Notes: generated by a model from the sequence alone, not told the origin. Shown: positions 29,352 through 38,939, counted from the stretch's first letter. The stretch: DNA of 64,000 bases from an uncultured Gammaproteobacteria bacterium (GCA_951812995.1 CATOTD010000005.1:62001-126000); one strand, 5' to 3'. Made by a program: numbers and translations.

Positions 29352-30134
29352 TTATAACCCCTTCCCGATTATGCAGGCATCTTTGTCTGCGTACTGGCAG
29401 TATACCGAACCTGATGTCTGCTTGTTCAGTGATTGGTGTCGTCGACGCTCATTGTAAAACACAAAGTAACGTTGCAATGATTGCCGGGCTTGGGCTACCG
29501 TGTCGTACGCTTTGAGATAGACTGCTTCGTATTTCACGCTACGCCATGACCGCTCCACAAACACATTATCCACCCAGCGGTACTTGCCATCCATACTGCT
29601 CTTGATGCCATTGCCCTTTAGCACCGAAGTGAAGATTTCAGGACAGCCATAATTTTCAATAGCCTCTTCAAGTGCGTCAACACAAAAGTCCGCATCCATG
29701 GTTGTGGATACCTGCCGTGACAGAACGCATCGAGAATACCAGTCCATCACAGCTACCAAATAAACGAATCCTTTCGACATTGGAATATATGTGATGTCAG
29801 TTGACCAGACTTGATGGGGACGACCAATCTCAAGCCCACGCAACAAATACGGATAAATTTTATGCCGCTGATTGACCACACTGAGATTGCGCTTCGGATA
29901 CAGGGTTTCTATCACCAGAAGCATTCTCAGGCACTGTATACGCTTCCGGTTGACCACGCGACCATGGTTATCAAATAACCAGTCCTTGATACGCCGTGTA
30001 CCATCCTAGCAGCTTCATCAACGCCAGTTCTTCGTCGCTGACAGGCTCGGGGACGTAGTAGTAAGTTGACCGCCCTACATCCAGTAGCTGGCATTGACGT
30101 GAAATCGGTAGCGCTTCTTCCTTGCTCACCATCT
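29352..30134 (-). pseudogene. IS3-family OrfB transposase, lineage b, copy 1
   Basis: DDE integrase domain with IGRPHQVWSTDITYIPM (first Asp), VDNVFVERSWRSVKYE (Glu region) and NERRRHQSLN. Between GCPEIFTS and VLKGNGIKSSMDGK the segment that normally carries the second catalytic Asp (DQGSQFTS type) is missing. The N-terminal part (VSKEEALPISRQCQLLDVGR) is in another frame after a small deletion around LMKLLGW. The copy at 47389 has the same defects. Confidence 0.88.
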
Positions 30135-30294
30135 CTTTCCTCTTAGGCCGTGTATTCTTTCTAACCCGCGTTCTAAAAAATCATTCTCCATGGTCAATTG
30201 GCCAATTCTAGCGCGCAACTCAAGCACCTCTTGCCGATGATCATCCGCTACTTTGTCTACCTTATCAAACGCCGCAGCAGCGCTGAACAAAAGT

Positions 30295-31593
30295 GGAAGT
30301 CTCTAAAAACCGTACATTTTGTGGTACGATCTGATTCACTTGATGTGGGAGGATTTTGTTTATGCACGCACCTGGATTGTTTGATTTGACGGATCATTTG
30401 GCGCGGCTTTCGGCGATGGGATATCCGCTTGAGGTTTTGGAGCGGCACGTTGATTTCGAAGTGTTTCGCCCAGTTCTTGTTGAAGCGCTTGGCTATGGGG
30501 AACGTCCCAAAGGTGGTTGCCCGCCCTATGATGCCGTTGTGATGTTCAAGGTGCTGGTCTTGGCCTCGATGCACAATCTGAGCGATGAGCGGATGGAGTT
30601 TCTCATTCGTGACCGTTTCAGTTGGTTGCGGTTCCTGGGATTTCAAATCGGGGAGCCGACACCTGATCAGAAGACGATCTGGCTTTTCAGAGAGAAGCTG
30701 ACCTAGGCGGGCGCGTTCAAGGCCCTGTTTGCCGCGTTTGAAGCTCAGCTGTGCGCGCGGGGATACAAACCGACCGGCGGTCAGATTGTGGATGCCACGT
30801 TGGTCTCTGCCCCGCGCCAGCGGATGACGAAAGCAGAGAAAGCGCGCGCCAAGGCAGGTGAGGCCGCGTCTGACATCTGGCCCGATGATCTGTCCAAGGC
30901 AGCGCAGAAAGACACCGATGCGCGTTGGACGGTCAAGTATTCAAAGGCCAAGACGACCAAGGAGGGTGAGGAGGATACTGGCCTTGTCGATATTTCGGTT
31001 CCGCACTTTGGGTACAAGAACCACGTGTCCATTGACCGCAAATGGCGCTTCATCCGGGGTGAGACTGGCACGAATGCGGCTCGCTACGACGGGCATGAAC
31101 GCTCCTCGGTTCTGGACGAGACAAACAGCTCGAAGGCGGTTTGGGCCGATACCGGGTACCGCTCGGCCAGGAATGAGGCTTGGCTGAAGGCGCAAGGGTA
31201 CCGCTCACACATTCACCGCAAGAAGCCACACGGCAAACCCATGGCCAGGCATATTCGTCGGGGCAACGCGACACGCTCCGCCATCCGCGCCTGTGTTCGG
31301 CTACGAGAAAGGGCCCATGGCTCTGACCATCCGCTCAATCGGCCAAACCCGTGCGAAGGCCCGCATGACCATGGCCAACCTGAGCTACAACTTCCGCCGT
31401 CTCATCTTCCACGAGCGACGACAGGCCACAGCCTGACTCCGCCCAAATTCCGGAAATACCCGCCCTGGCAGACCCAAACAGCGCAACACAGCCTCAAATA
31501 CCACCGATCTTGACCTTCACACCCACTATGCGGGTGACAACGACTGGTGCTCGCGTCAAAACCCATCCAGAATCAGCGTTGTTCGAGGTCTCC
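30295..31593 (+). mobile_element. GC-rich IS5-family element, copy B
   Basis: Ends GGAAGTCTCTAAAAACCG and complement of GGAGACC. It lies inside IS3-b copy 1. Comparison with the undisturbed IS3 copy shows deletion of host DNA at the insertion point and no target duplication. Confidence 0.85.
30356..31436 (+). pseudogene. IS5-family transposase, copy B
   Basis: Reads through MHAPGLFDLTDHLARLS up to TAG after FREKLT (30703-30705), then from VDATLVSAPRQRMTKAEK to RSAIRACVRLRERAHG. There the frame departs from the proper C-terminus (FGYEKGPMALTIRSIGQ...), which is still visible one base over and ends RRQATA TGA at 31434. The catalytic Glu segment is lacking. Confidence 0.87.
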
Positions 31594-31706
31594 ATTTTGC
31601 CTTTGATGGTCGTCAACGCGACCTTTGCTTTGAACTCTGGTTTATGCAAGCTTCTTTTCCTTCTCATGAATAAATTGCCTCTTTAACTTAAGGGAGGAAA
31701 AAATCT

Positions 31707-32084
31707 ATGTCATCCTTGATTATCCAGAATCTGGGGTCCATCTTTGAGGGTGATGCGGCCACCCTGAATATCAAACGCCGCACCATCGGTATCTGTCGCC
31801 TGGAATACGAATATCCCATCCCCTTAGATGACGCTCAGGAAATGTTGGCAGAGCTATGCGATAAACCGTATATCGATAAGATGCGCTATCATGTCATACA
31901 GGGTGGATATCAATGGGAAATTGATGTCTTTCATGGTGAAAATGAGGGCTTAATCGTGGCCGAACTGGAATTAAAATCGGCGGATGAAACCTTTCCCCGG
32001 CCCGATTGGTTAGGCCAAGAGGTCACGCATGATGCGCGCTACTACAACATTTGCTTACTCACCCAGCCTTATAAAAGCTGGTGA
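31707..32084 (+). pseudogene. CYTH-domain protein, N-terminus replaced by IS3 end
   Basis: The C-terminal two thirds of a CYTH protein (triphosphate tunnel family, inorganic triphosphatase-like) are intact: ICRLEYEYPIPLDDAQEML, IDKMRYHV, WEIDVFHGENEGLIVAELEL, and the ending EVTHDARYYNICLLTQPYKSW. The usual N-terminus with EIERKFLV and the first basic strands is missing. Codons 1-11 (MSSLIIQNLGS) come from the IS3-b terminus, whose GGGAGG provides a ribosome-binding site. A truncated protein may be made but lacks the first half of the tunnel, so activity is unlikely. Confidence 0.8.
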
Positions 32085-32177
32085 GTGCAGTTTTGTCGCA
32101 TAAGCCCGTAGACTTACCTGTCATGCTAATGTCGCAAATTACTGTTGTGTTAAGGTATGTTTCGGCAGATGGCTAGG

Positions 32178-32206
32178 CTATAATTGCGGGTGTTTCACTA
32201 ACACCA
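32178..32206 (+). promoter_or_regulatory. Likely moaA promoter -10 and small hairpin
   Basis: GGCTATAATTG contains a consensus TATAAT at 32179-32184. A GGTGTT/AACACC stem with a 5-base loop follows at 32189-32205, then moaA starts at 32233. No convincing -35 hexamer at 17 bases is seen. The leader is too short and lacks the features I know for a Moco riboswitch. Confidence 0.35.
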
Positions 32207-32232
32207 GAAATATCGCTGATGTTGCAAAATAG

Positions 32233-33246
32233 ATGACCTTTAAGGCACACAGGCAAGAAGAAATTTTAACCGATAAATTTAATCGCGTGATTGATTATGT
32301 GCGCATATCGGTTACTGATCGTTGTGACTTCCGGTGCGTCTATTGCATGGATGATAAGATGCAGTTTGTGCCTCGAGCGCAACTTTTAACCCTTGAAGAA
32401 ATTGCCAAGATCGCTCAGGTTTTTACTGAGCTTGGTGTTAAAAAGATTCGCATTACTGGCGGCGAACCATTGATCCGTCGTAATGTTATCAAACTATTTG
32501 AATATATTGGCCAACTGCCCAGACTCGGTGAGCTGGTATTAACGACCAACGCCTCACAACTCACAAAACTAGCCCAGCCGTTAAAAGACGCGGGGGTTAA
32601 ACGTATCAATATCAGCCTTGATTCATTAAATGCGGAAAAATTCAAACGCATTACCCGTGTGGGTGAATTAGATAATGTCCTGGCTGGCATTGCAGCAGCG
32701 GCCGCCGTTGGTTTTGAGAAAATAAAATTAAATTCGGTCATATTAAAAAACCGCAATGATGATGAAATAATCGATCTGGTTCGATACGCCAGCGATCGGA
32801 ATATGGACATCAGCTTCATTGAAGAGATGCCATTAGGCATCATCGGGGATCATGATCGCGCAGAGGCATATTATTCCAGCGACCAGATTAAAAATGATCT
32901 GGAACAGTTTTTTACACTGGTCGCGACTACTAAAACCACCGGTGGCCCGGCTAAATATTATAAATTGGCTGAAACCGGCACACATGTTGGTTTTATCTCA
33001 CCACACAGCCACAATTTTTGTGATCAATGCAACCGCGTAAGACTGACATGCGAAGGACGATTGTTATTGTGTCTTGGGCAGGAACATTCAGTCGACCTGC
33101 GTAAAACACTGCGTGCCTATCCAGATGATATGGACAAACTCAAACAAGCGATAAGAGATGCCATGTTGATAAAACCTAAAGGGCATGATTTTGACTTAAC
33201 TGAAAAACCACTCATATTCCGCCACATGAACGTCACTGGCGGTTAG
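32233..33246 (+). CDS. moaA: GTP 3',8-cyclase (molybdenum cofactor step 1)
   Basis: 337-residue radical SAM enzyme. The first [4Fe-4S] motif is CDFRCVYC near residue 32; ITGGEPLIRR is the SAM-binding GGE. The C-terminal cluster is HNFCDQCNRVRLTCEGRLLLC. The usual terminal Gly-Gly is present (NVTGG). It converts GTP to 3',8-cyclo-dihydro-GTP for pyranopterin synthesis. First gene of a five-gene Moco operon; fdhD follows after 4 bases. Confidence 0.97.
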   Translation: MTFKAHRQEEILTDKFNRVIDYVRISVTDRCDFRCVYCMDDKMQFVPRAQLLTLEEIAKIAQVFTELGVKKIRITGGEPLIRRNVIKLFEYIGQLPRLGELVLTTNASQLTKLAQPLKDAGVKRINISLDSLNAEKFKRITRVGELDNVLAGIAAAAAVGFEKIKLNSVILKNRNDDEIIDLVRYASDRNMDISFIEEMPLGIIGDHDRAEAYYSSDQIKNDLEQFFTLVATTKTTGGPAKYYKLAETGTHVGFISPHSHNFCDQCNRVRLTCEGRLLLCLGQEHSVDLRKTLRAYPDDMDKLKQAIRDAMLIKPKGHDFDLTEKPLIFRHMNVTGG

Positions 33247-33250
33247 TGCC

Positions 33251-34111
33251 ATGTCCAGTCATTATCGTCCGGACCTGACAACAGCCGGACTTTCTCCCAC
33301 CCAAGTGGTACACGCTACCGATGAATATCAGAATATTCGCGCACTCCATGTTGCCGAAGAACGTGCGCTGACCATCTACATTGATAGTTATGAAATCGTC
33401 ACCTTGATGACGCTGGGAACACAGCCAGAGCTGTTGACACTCGGTTACTTAAAGAATCAGGGGTTGATAACGACTATAGATGAGATTAAATCAGTCCAGG
33501 TCGATTGGGCACTTAATGCCGTCGCCGTCACCACCTTTGCCGACCGCAATGATTGGCAAGATAAATTAGGTCCGAGAATCGTTACCACGGGCTGCGGGCA
33601 GGGGACTGTCTTCGGCAATATCATGGAACACCTTGATGCGCTTGATATACAGCCGATTAAAATCAAGCAATCACGTCTGTATGCGTTATTAAAAAATCTC
33701 AATGCTTATAATGATGTTTATAAAAATGCGGGGGCGGTGCATGGTTGCGCACTCTGTCATGATACCGAAGCGTTAATCTTTATCGAAGATGTCGGCAGAC
33801 ACAATGCAGTTGATGCGATTGCAGGTAAGATGTGGCTCGACGGCATGGCCGGTAATGACAAGATATTCTACACCACTGGCAGATTAACCTCGGAAATGGT
33901 CATGAAGGTCGCGCAAATGGAAATATCTGCCTTACTGTCACGCTCGGGCGTTACCTGCATGGGGCTAAACTTGGCGCATGACATGAATATCACGCTGCTG
34001 TCCCGGGCGAAAAGCAAACATTTTCTCATCTATAATGGTGCAGAAAACATTGAATTTGATACCGCGCTACCAGCAAAATACGAAGTCGCCAATCGGCTGG
34101 ATAAAAAATAG
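33251..34111 (+). CDS. fdhD: Formate dehydrogenase sulfur carrier FdhD
   Basis: 286 residues. The Cys motif AVHGCALCHD and the following FIEDVGRHNAVDAIAGK are the family hallmarks. FdhD passes sulfur from IscS to the Mo-bisMGD cofactor of formate dehydrogenases. Its presence implies such an enzyme in the genome, although none is in the window. It lies 4 bases after moaA. Confidence 0.95.
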   Translation: MSSHYRPDLTTAGLSPTQVVHATDEYQNIRALHVAEERALTIYIDSYEIVTLMTLGTQPELLTLGYLKNQGLITTIDEIKSVQVDWALNAVAVTTFADRNDWQDKLGPRIVTTGCGQGTVFGNIMEHLDALDIQPIKIKQSRLYALLKNLNAYNDVYKNAGAVHGCALCHDTEALIFIEDVGRHNAVDAIAGKMWLDGMAGNDKIFYTTGRLTSEMVMKVAQMEISALLSRSGVTCMGLNLAHDMNITLLSRAKSKHFLIYNGAENIEFDTALPAKYEVANRLDKK

Positions 34112-34144
34112 CCGCTTAATTCAGATCTGAATTTAATTTACACC

Positions 34145-34744
34145 ATGAATATTGCAACCAAGATTACAGGCGTAATCCTCGCAGGCGGTCAAGCCAGGCG
34201 CATGGGTGGGCAAGACAAAGGGTTAATCCGGCTAGATGATAAGCCCATGATTGAAATTATTATTGATATATTCAGGCCGCAAACAGCAACACTTATCATT
34301 AACGCCAATCGCAATCATGACGTGTATGCCCGCTATGGCTTTAATATTGTAGCCGATGAATTATCTGGTTTTTGTGGGCCATTGGCCGGGATGGCCAGTG
34401 CGTTGCGTGTTATAAACACCGACTATATCGTCACGACACCTTGCGATTCACCCTTTATACCGATTGATTTGGTGCACCGCCTAGCCGCGGCCCTTGCGCA
34501 TGAATCCGCTGACATAAGCGTTGCCCATAATGGCGACCGCATGCAACCCGTGTTTTGTATGTTGAAAAAAACACTACGGCAATCGCTGCATGATTATCTT
34601 GCTTCAGGTGAGCGCAAGATTGACCGCTGGTTTGCACAACATAAGTATGCCATTGCAGATTTTTCTGATAAGCCAGAGACATTTTACAATATCAATACAC
34701 GGACAGATATTGAAAATGCAGTCGCTCGATTAAATTCACGTTGA
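34145..34744 (+). CDS. mobA: Molybdenum cofactor guanylyltransferase
   Basis: 199 residues with the nucleotidyltransferase start GVILAGGQARRMGGQDKGL and the metal-binding TTPCDSPFIP. It attaches GMP to Mo-molybdopterin to give MGD/bisMGD for DMSO-reductase-family enzymes such as formate dehydrogenase. It overlaps mobB by 4 nt (ATGA-type). Confidence 0.95.
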   Translation: MNIATKITGVILAGGQARRMGGQDKGLIRLDDKPMIEIIIDIFRPQTATLIINANRNHDVYARYGFNIVADELSGFCGPLAGMASALRVINTDYIVTTPCDSPFIPIDLVHRLAAALAHESADISVAHNGDRMQPVFCMLKKTLRQSLHDYLASGERKIDRWFAQHKYAIADFSDKPETFYNINTRTDIENAVARLNSR

Positions 34745-35289
34745 TGAAAATTATCTCAAAAGTCCCCGTATTAGGTTTTGCGGCTTATAGCGGCACTGGA
34801 AAAACCACCTTATTAGTCAATCTGATCCCTTTATTAAACGCACAGGGCATCAAGGTCGGTGTCATAAAACATGCCCACCACAACTTTGAAATTGACCAGC
34901 CCGGCAAAGACAGTTATGAGATAAGAAAGTCTGGTGCCAGCCAGATGTTGATCGGTTCAAAAAAACGTTGGGCCTTAATGGTGGAAAAAGAAGCAACCGA
35001 TCAAGCCCTGCGTCTGCAAGAATACATATCGCATCTGGATCAGAATAAACTGGACATTATCCTGGTTGAAGGGTTTAAAACTGAAGCGTTGACTAAAATA
35101 GAATTACACCGTCCGGCCCTGGGTCATCCCCTGATTTGCAAAACTGATGCGAGTGTTATTGCCATCGCAACAGATGCTGATCTATCTGAAAAACTGGACT
35201 TGACGATGCTCGATTTGAACAATCATTTGTCCATCGTACAATACATTATTGATACTTTTTGTTTTCATGACAATAACGCAGATGACTGA
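34741..35289 (+). CDS. mobB: Molybdopterin-guanine dinucleotide biosynthesis adapter MobB
   Basis: 182 residues. The P-loop is AAYSGTGKTTLL at residues ~13-24, followed by GVIKHAHHNFEIDQPGKDS and IILVEGFK typical of MobB. It is a GTP-binding helper of MobA. It overlaps moeA by 8 nt if moeA starts at 35282. Confidence 0.93.
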   Translation: MMKIISKVPVLGFAAYSGTGKTTLLVNLIPLLNAQGIKVGVIKHAHHNFEIDQPGKDSYEIRKSGASQMLIGSKKRWALMVEKEATDQALRLQEYISHLDQNKLDIILVEGFKTEALTKIELHRPALGHPLICKTDASVIAIATDADLSEKLDLTMLDLNNHLSIVQYIIDTFCFHDNNADD

Positions 35290-36547
35290 GGAGACGATAC
35301 ATAAAGAGACGAGCTGCATGGATGATCGTGATCCAGACTCAATACTGCCAGAGCAAGCATTAGCGCGCATTATCGACACGATTGTTGCTATCACAACCAC
35401 GGAGTCTATCCCGATACGTGACGCATTGGGACGGGTATTGGCAACTAATATCAATGCCGCAATAAACGTCCCCACTGGGCGCAACGCTGCTATGGATGGC
35501 TACGCCGTTAATGCTGAAGACTTGCCGACCGCGGGTCTTGCAACATTACAACGCATAGGCGCAAGCTTTGCTGGTAAACCCTTTGATGGTGCCCTGCAAC
35601 GGGGACAATGCGTCCGTATCATGACTGGCGCAATGATGCCCGATGGTTCCGACACTGTCGTCATCCAGGAGCATACAAGTGCGACCGGCGATAACATCCG
35701 TATCGGCCGTGATACAAACCCGGGTGCTAACGTGCGACAGGCAGGCGAAGACATTGCCATCGGTGACCTTGTGTTAGAGAAAGGCTTGCGCTTGACACCC
35801 GCCGATATTGGCTTACTGGCATCACTTGGTTGCGCCGAGGTTGCAGTCACCCACAAACTGAAAGTTGCCTTCTTTTCAACGGGCGATGAGTTACGTTCCA
35901 TCGGGGACGCACTCGATGCTGGCATGATCTATGACAGCAATCGTTATACCTTGCATGGTATGTTGTCACGGCTTGGGGTCGATATCATCGATATGGGTGT
36001 TGTAAAAGATGATCCGACACTGTTGGAAGCGGCATTCAAAGAGGCCGCTACTGTTGATGTATTGATCACATCGGGCGGTGTTTCTGTTGGTGAGGCCGAC
36101 TATGTTAAGGAAACCTTGATCAAACAGGGTCAGGTAAACTTTTGGAAGGTCGCGATAAAACCCGGTCGTCCGCTCACCTTTGGCAAACTGGATGCGACTT
36201 ATTTTTTTGGCTTACCTGGCAATCCAGTGTCGGTCATGGTGACGTTTTATCAATTCGTGCAACCTGCGTTGAGAAAATTGGCGGGCGAAAATAAAACATT
36301 AGACCTCATGGTAAAAGTGCCGTGCAGTAGCAGATTGAAAAAACGCACGGGGCGAGTGGAGTATCAACGGGGGGTGCTGGAACAGGATGCAACAGGCCGC
36401 ATGGTGGTTAGAAAGACGGGGGCGCAAGGCTCAGGTATTTTGCGATCCATGGCGGATGCAAATTGTTTTATCGTACTACCCATCGATAACGACGGCGTAA
36501 GCCCGGGGGATATGGTAGATGTACAACCCTTCCACGGCATTGTCTAA
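35282..36547 (+). CDS. moeA: Molybdopterin molybdenumtransferase
   Basis: About 421 residues. Domain motifs are GRNAAMDGYAV, RIMTGAMMPDGSDTVVIQE, FFSTGDEL, TSGGVSVGEADYV, and PGRPLTFGKL with FGLPGNPVSVMVTFYQF. It inserts molybdate into adenylated molybdopterin. Possible starts are 35249, 35267, 35282 and 35318; I chose 35282, which overlaps the mobB stop. The last ~45 codons also exist as a detached duplicate at 40241-40381. Confidence 0.95.
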   Translation: MTEETIHKETSCMDDRDPDSILPEQALARIIDTIVAITTTESIPIRDALGRVLATNINAAINVPTGRNAAMDGYAVNAEDLPTAGLATLQRIGASFAGKPFDGALQRGQCVRIMTGAMMPDGSDTVVIQEHTSATGDNIRIGRDTNPGANVRQAGEDIAIGDLVLEKGLRLTPADIGLLASLGCAEVAVTHKLKVAFFSTGDELRSIGDALDAGMIYDSNRYTLHGMLSRLGVDIIDMGVVKDDPTLLEAAFKEAATVDVLITSGGVSVGEADYVKETLIKQGQVNFWKVAIKPGRPLTFGKLDATYFFGLPGNPVSVMVTFYQFVQPALRKLAGENKTLDLMVKVPCSSRLKKRTGRVEYQRGVLEQDATGRMVVRKTGAQGSGILRSMADANCFIVLPIDNDGVSPGDMVDVQPFHGIV

Positions 36548-36755
36548 TTGAGTTGATTATAAACAGCCTGGTGCTGATTATTGAATGGCGAGGGATGCCG
36601 CGCGTGAAGCTACACTTAATAAAACCCTTAAAATGGGAGGGAGTATGATGCAATTTTTTACAGGAGGAAATGAATGAAGGCGACTGATGCGAAGTTGATT
36701 AATCTACTGGGTGGGAGAGGACAGTTTGTCGTGCCGATTTATCAGCGGAATTATT
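36407..36755 (+). repeat. Duplicated segment: moeA 3' end plus DUF262 5' end (first copy)
   Basis: Sequence from GTTAGAAAGACGGG through the moeA stop, the intergenic leader (AAACAGCCTGGTGCTGATTA) and the first codons of the DUF262 gene recurs at 40241-40566 with few differences and some short deletions. The two lie in direct orientation about 3.8 kb apart, as expected for a tandem duplication. Confidence 0.85.
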
Positions 36756-36885
36756 GGGAATTATATACTTAACTCCAACTTCACTACAAAATACAAACAC
36801 AATGATTTGTTAGTTTTTTCAAGTAACAAGCTCACCATGCTCACCTGTTACCTTATGCAATTTTTCAATTGCACTCCATTTTGGG

Positions 36886-37167
36886 TTAAACCATCTTTTC
36901 TTGTCTTTCGTTTGCACGCAACGACAATAAAAAGGTTTTTATCGGTTTTTTATCTTTGTTGAATACTGCAATATCAAGCGGATACTCTTTTTTGGTATCA
37001 GATGGCCTTACTTTTACACGCCACTGTGGTCGTGTTTGTAATTGTTCTTTGGGGTATCCGTAATCTTCGACAAGTGTTTCGGAAAAGACTTGTACTGCTT
37101 CTACTTCTTCTGGCGTAGCTTTTACTTCTTCACCACTTATATAGTCTTTGATGTAACCTTCTCTCAT
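36886..37167 (-). CDS. IS1595 passenger: HsdR N-terminal-domain fragment, copy 1
   Basis: About 93 residues with ATPEEVEAVQVFSETLVEDYGYPKEQLQ and YPLDIAVFNKDKKPIK, resembling the N-terminal domain of type I restriction HsdR subunits. See copy 3 (59806) for details. Here the second residue after Met is Glu (MREGY) instead of Ala. Confidence 0.7.
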   Translation of the reverse strand: MREGYIKDYISGEEVKATPEEVEAVQVFSETLVEDYGYPKEQLQTRPQWRVKVRPSDTKKEYPLDIAVFNKDKKPIKTFLLSLRANERQEKMV

Positions 37168-37207
37168 TATCGTCCTGTATATCCGCATTCTATTTCCATT
37201 GCTTTGC

Positions 37208-37915
37208 TCATGCTATCACCTCGCGATAGGTAATCCGTTTACCTATCGCGTTGCTTATAAGTGATTCTATACGTTGATTGGTTGGTAACTTACATGGTCC
37301 GTTATTCAGTCTAAAAGTCACTTCGTTCACATAGCGATGTAAGTGTTTAGTGCTGGCATGATGCCATACCCCATACAGACCGCGTTTGAGTAAAGCCCAG
37401 ACACTTTCAATGCTATTGGTATGAATGTTGTTTGAACCCACATATTCTCCCGCACTATGGGTTACCGTACCATGCTGATAAGCAGACTGTAAATGCTGAT
37501 ATGACCTGTGTTCATCTGTGTAAATGGTGGCCCCATATTCCACTGAACAGCCAATCTCTTTGTGCAGGGTCGGTATATCAGTTGATGGGATAGGCTTAGC
37601 CCTTGTGCGGCCACCGCGCTCACGCATTCCGACCACTACCTGCTTGCCAGCTACGCCACGGCCTGCGCGGACTTTCTTGTGTTTGTGTTTGTTATGTTCC
37701 TTCCCACCGATATAGGTCTCATCAATCTCAACAATGCCAGAAAGTAAATTATCTGTATTATCGTTACAGGTTTCACGAATGCGGGCCTGCATAAACCAGG
37801 CGGTCTTTTGAGTTACTCCGATTTGTTTAGATAACTGCAAGCTAGATATGCCCTTGCGCGAGGTGACAGTTAAGTAAATAGCATATAGCCATTTATGTAG
37901 TGGAACATGAGAACG
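37208..37915 (-). pseudogene. IS1595-family transposase, N-terminus deleted
   Basis: It matches the C-terminal ~235 residues of the intact transposases at 38940 and 58836 (LQLSKQIGVTQKTAWFMQAR, IDETYIGGKEHNKHKHKK, ESVWALLKRGLYGVWHHAS). It lacks the zinc-ribbon N-terminus (CPHCG...CRDCKSEF). One C-terminal difference is YREVIA for YREVLA. Confidence 0.88.
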
Positions 37916-38156
37916 TTTTTATGTTAGATTATATGGGTTATCTATTGGAGTAAAGTATATAATTCCCTAATTATTCGTGGAAGAAAAAACAATGCAAACG
38001 GCTTTTTAGGGATGTTGTTTATCCTTTTTTACTCGCTGTTTATCATGATTATGAAGAGAAAATTATTAGCAAAAATGAATTTATTGAAGTTGTTAGATTA
38101 GTCGTGAGTTATTTATTACGCCGTGCTGTTTGTTGAGGGAAACCGAATAAAGACCT

Positions 38157-38432
38157 ATGAAAACACTGCCTGAAGACGTGGTCAGCTATAAGAGAACCCC
38201 AGAGTTTTCCAACGGGACCGTGCCAAAAGGTCTGCTAAAGGCCCATCAAACCAAAGCAGGCACTTGGGGCAGTATTGTCGTTCTGAAAGGCACCTTGCGA
38301 TACCGTATTTTGGAACCCGAGCTTGAAGTGATTGATCTTACGCCTGTGAAATATGGCGTGGTTGAACCTACGATTCTGCACGAAGTAGAACCGCTTGATG
38401 ATGTACTGTTTTATGTAGAGTTCTACCGGTAG
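38157..38432 (+). CDS. DUF1971 (YeaR/TehB-like) small protein
   Basis: 91 residues spanning the whole DUF1971 domain: LPEDVVSYKRTPEFSNGTVP, GLLKAHQTKAGTWGSIVVLKG, LRYRILEPE, GVVEPTILHEVEPLDDV and YVEFYR. Members such as YeaR are nitrate/nitrite- or stress-induced in enterics, with no firm biochemical role; the cupin-like fold is inferred from the family. It is intact, isolated between the DUF262 remnant and IS1595 copy 2. Confidence 0.85.
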   Translation: MKTLPEDVVSYKRTPEFSNGTVPKGLLKAHQTKAGTWGSIVVLKGTLRYRILEPELEVIDLTPVKYGVVEPTILHEVEPLDDVLFYVEFYR

Positions 38433-38617
38433 TCAGCCTTCGAGCAAGAGATGCGTTCTTTTTCCAATTCTCGACTATAATAAAAATGGGAATTATATAC
38501 TTAACTCCAACTTCACTACAAAATACAAACACAATGATTTGTTAGTTTTTTCAAGTAACAAGCTCACCATGCTCACCTGTTACCTTATGCAATTTTTCAA
38601 TTGCACTCCATTTTGGG

Positions 38618-38899
38618 TTAAACCATCTTTTCTTGTCTTTCGTTTGCACGCAACGACAATAAAAAGGTTTTTATCGGTTTTTTATCTTTGTTGAATACTG
38701 CAATATCAAGCGGATACTCTTTTTTGGTATCAGATGGCCTTACTTTTACACGCCACTGTGGTCGTGTTTGTAATTGTTCTTTGGGGTATCCGTAATCTTC
38801 GACAAGTGTTTCGGAAAAGACTTGTACTGCTTCTACTTCTTCTGGCGTAGCTTTTACTTCTTCACCACTTATATAGTCTTTGATGTAACCTGCTCTCAT
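38618..38899 (-). CDS. IS1595 passenger: HsdR N-terminal-domain fragment, copy 2
   Basis: Identical in translation to copy 3 at 59806 (MRAGYIKDYISGEEVKATPE onward). It lies downstream of the transposase on the same strand with the same linker. See copy 3 for the analysis. Confidence 0.7.
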   Translation of the reverse strand: MRAGYIKDYISGEEVKATPEEVEAVQVFSETLVEDYGYPKEQLQTRPQWRVKVRPSDTKKEYPLDIAVFNKDKKPIKTFLLSLRANERQEKMV

Positions 38900-38939
38900 T
38901 ATCGTCCTGTATATCCGCATTCTATTTCCATTGCTTTGC

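Larger units (their letters stand above)
29328..31740 (-). mobile_element. IS3-family element, lineage b, copy 1, carrying an IS5-type insertion
   Basis: Ends are TGTTCCCCAAAATCTGG at the left and CCAGAATCTGGGGTCCA at the right, starting TG and ending CA as in IS3 elements. IS5 copy B (30295-31593) replaced about 70 bases of orfA relative to copy 2 at 47365-48544. The right end overlaps the new start of the CYTH fragment. Confidence 0.85.
36756..37967 (-). mobile_element. IS1595-family element with HsdR-N passenger, copy 1 (deleted)
   Basis: Terminal inverted repeats are GGGAATTATATACTT... / ...AAGTATATAATTCCC. The flanking 8-mers GAATTATT and TAATTATT match the undisturbed target (TAATTATT at 40566) with one change, so this is a true 8-bp target duplication. 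About 245 bases at the transposase 5' end are missing compared with copies 2 and 3 (1457 bp each). Confidence 0.9.
36674..38135 (+). pseudogene. DUF262 gene duplicate, gutted and interrupted by IS1595
   Basis: It starts like the intact gene at 40498 (AGGAGGAAATGAATG, then KATDAKLINLLGGRGQF). At QRNY it is interrupted by the IS1595 element, and it resumes at 37968 with TAATTATTCGTGGAAG. A large internal deletion then joins CGGCTTTTT to GATGTTGTTTATCC. It breaks off after GCCGTGCTGTTTGT at about 38134. Only about 90 codons remain. Confidence 0.88.

Noticed and set aside
32085-32232. Moco riboswitch before moaA
   Set aside because: The leader is only about 50 bases from the probable start and shows only one 6-bp stem, not the multi-helix Moco element.
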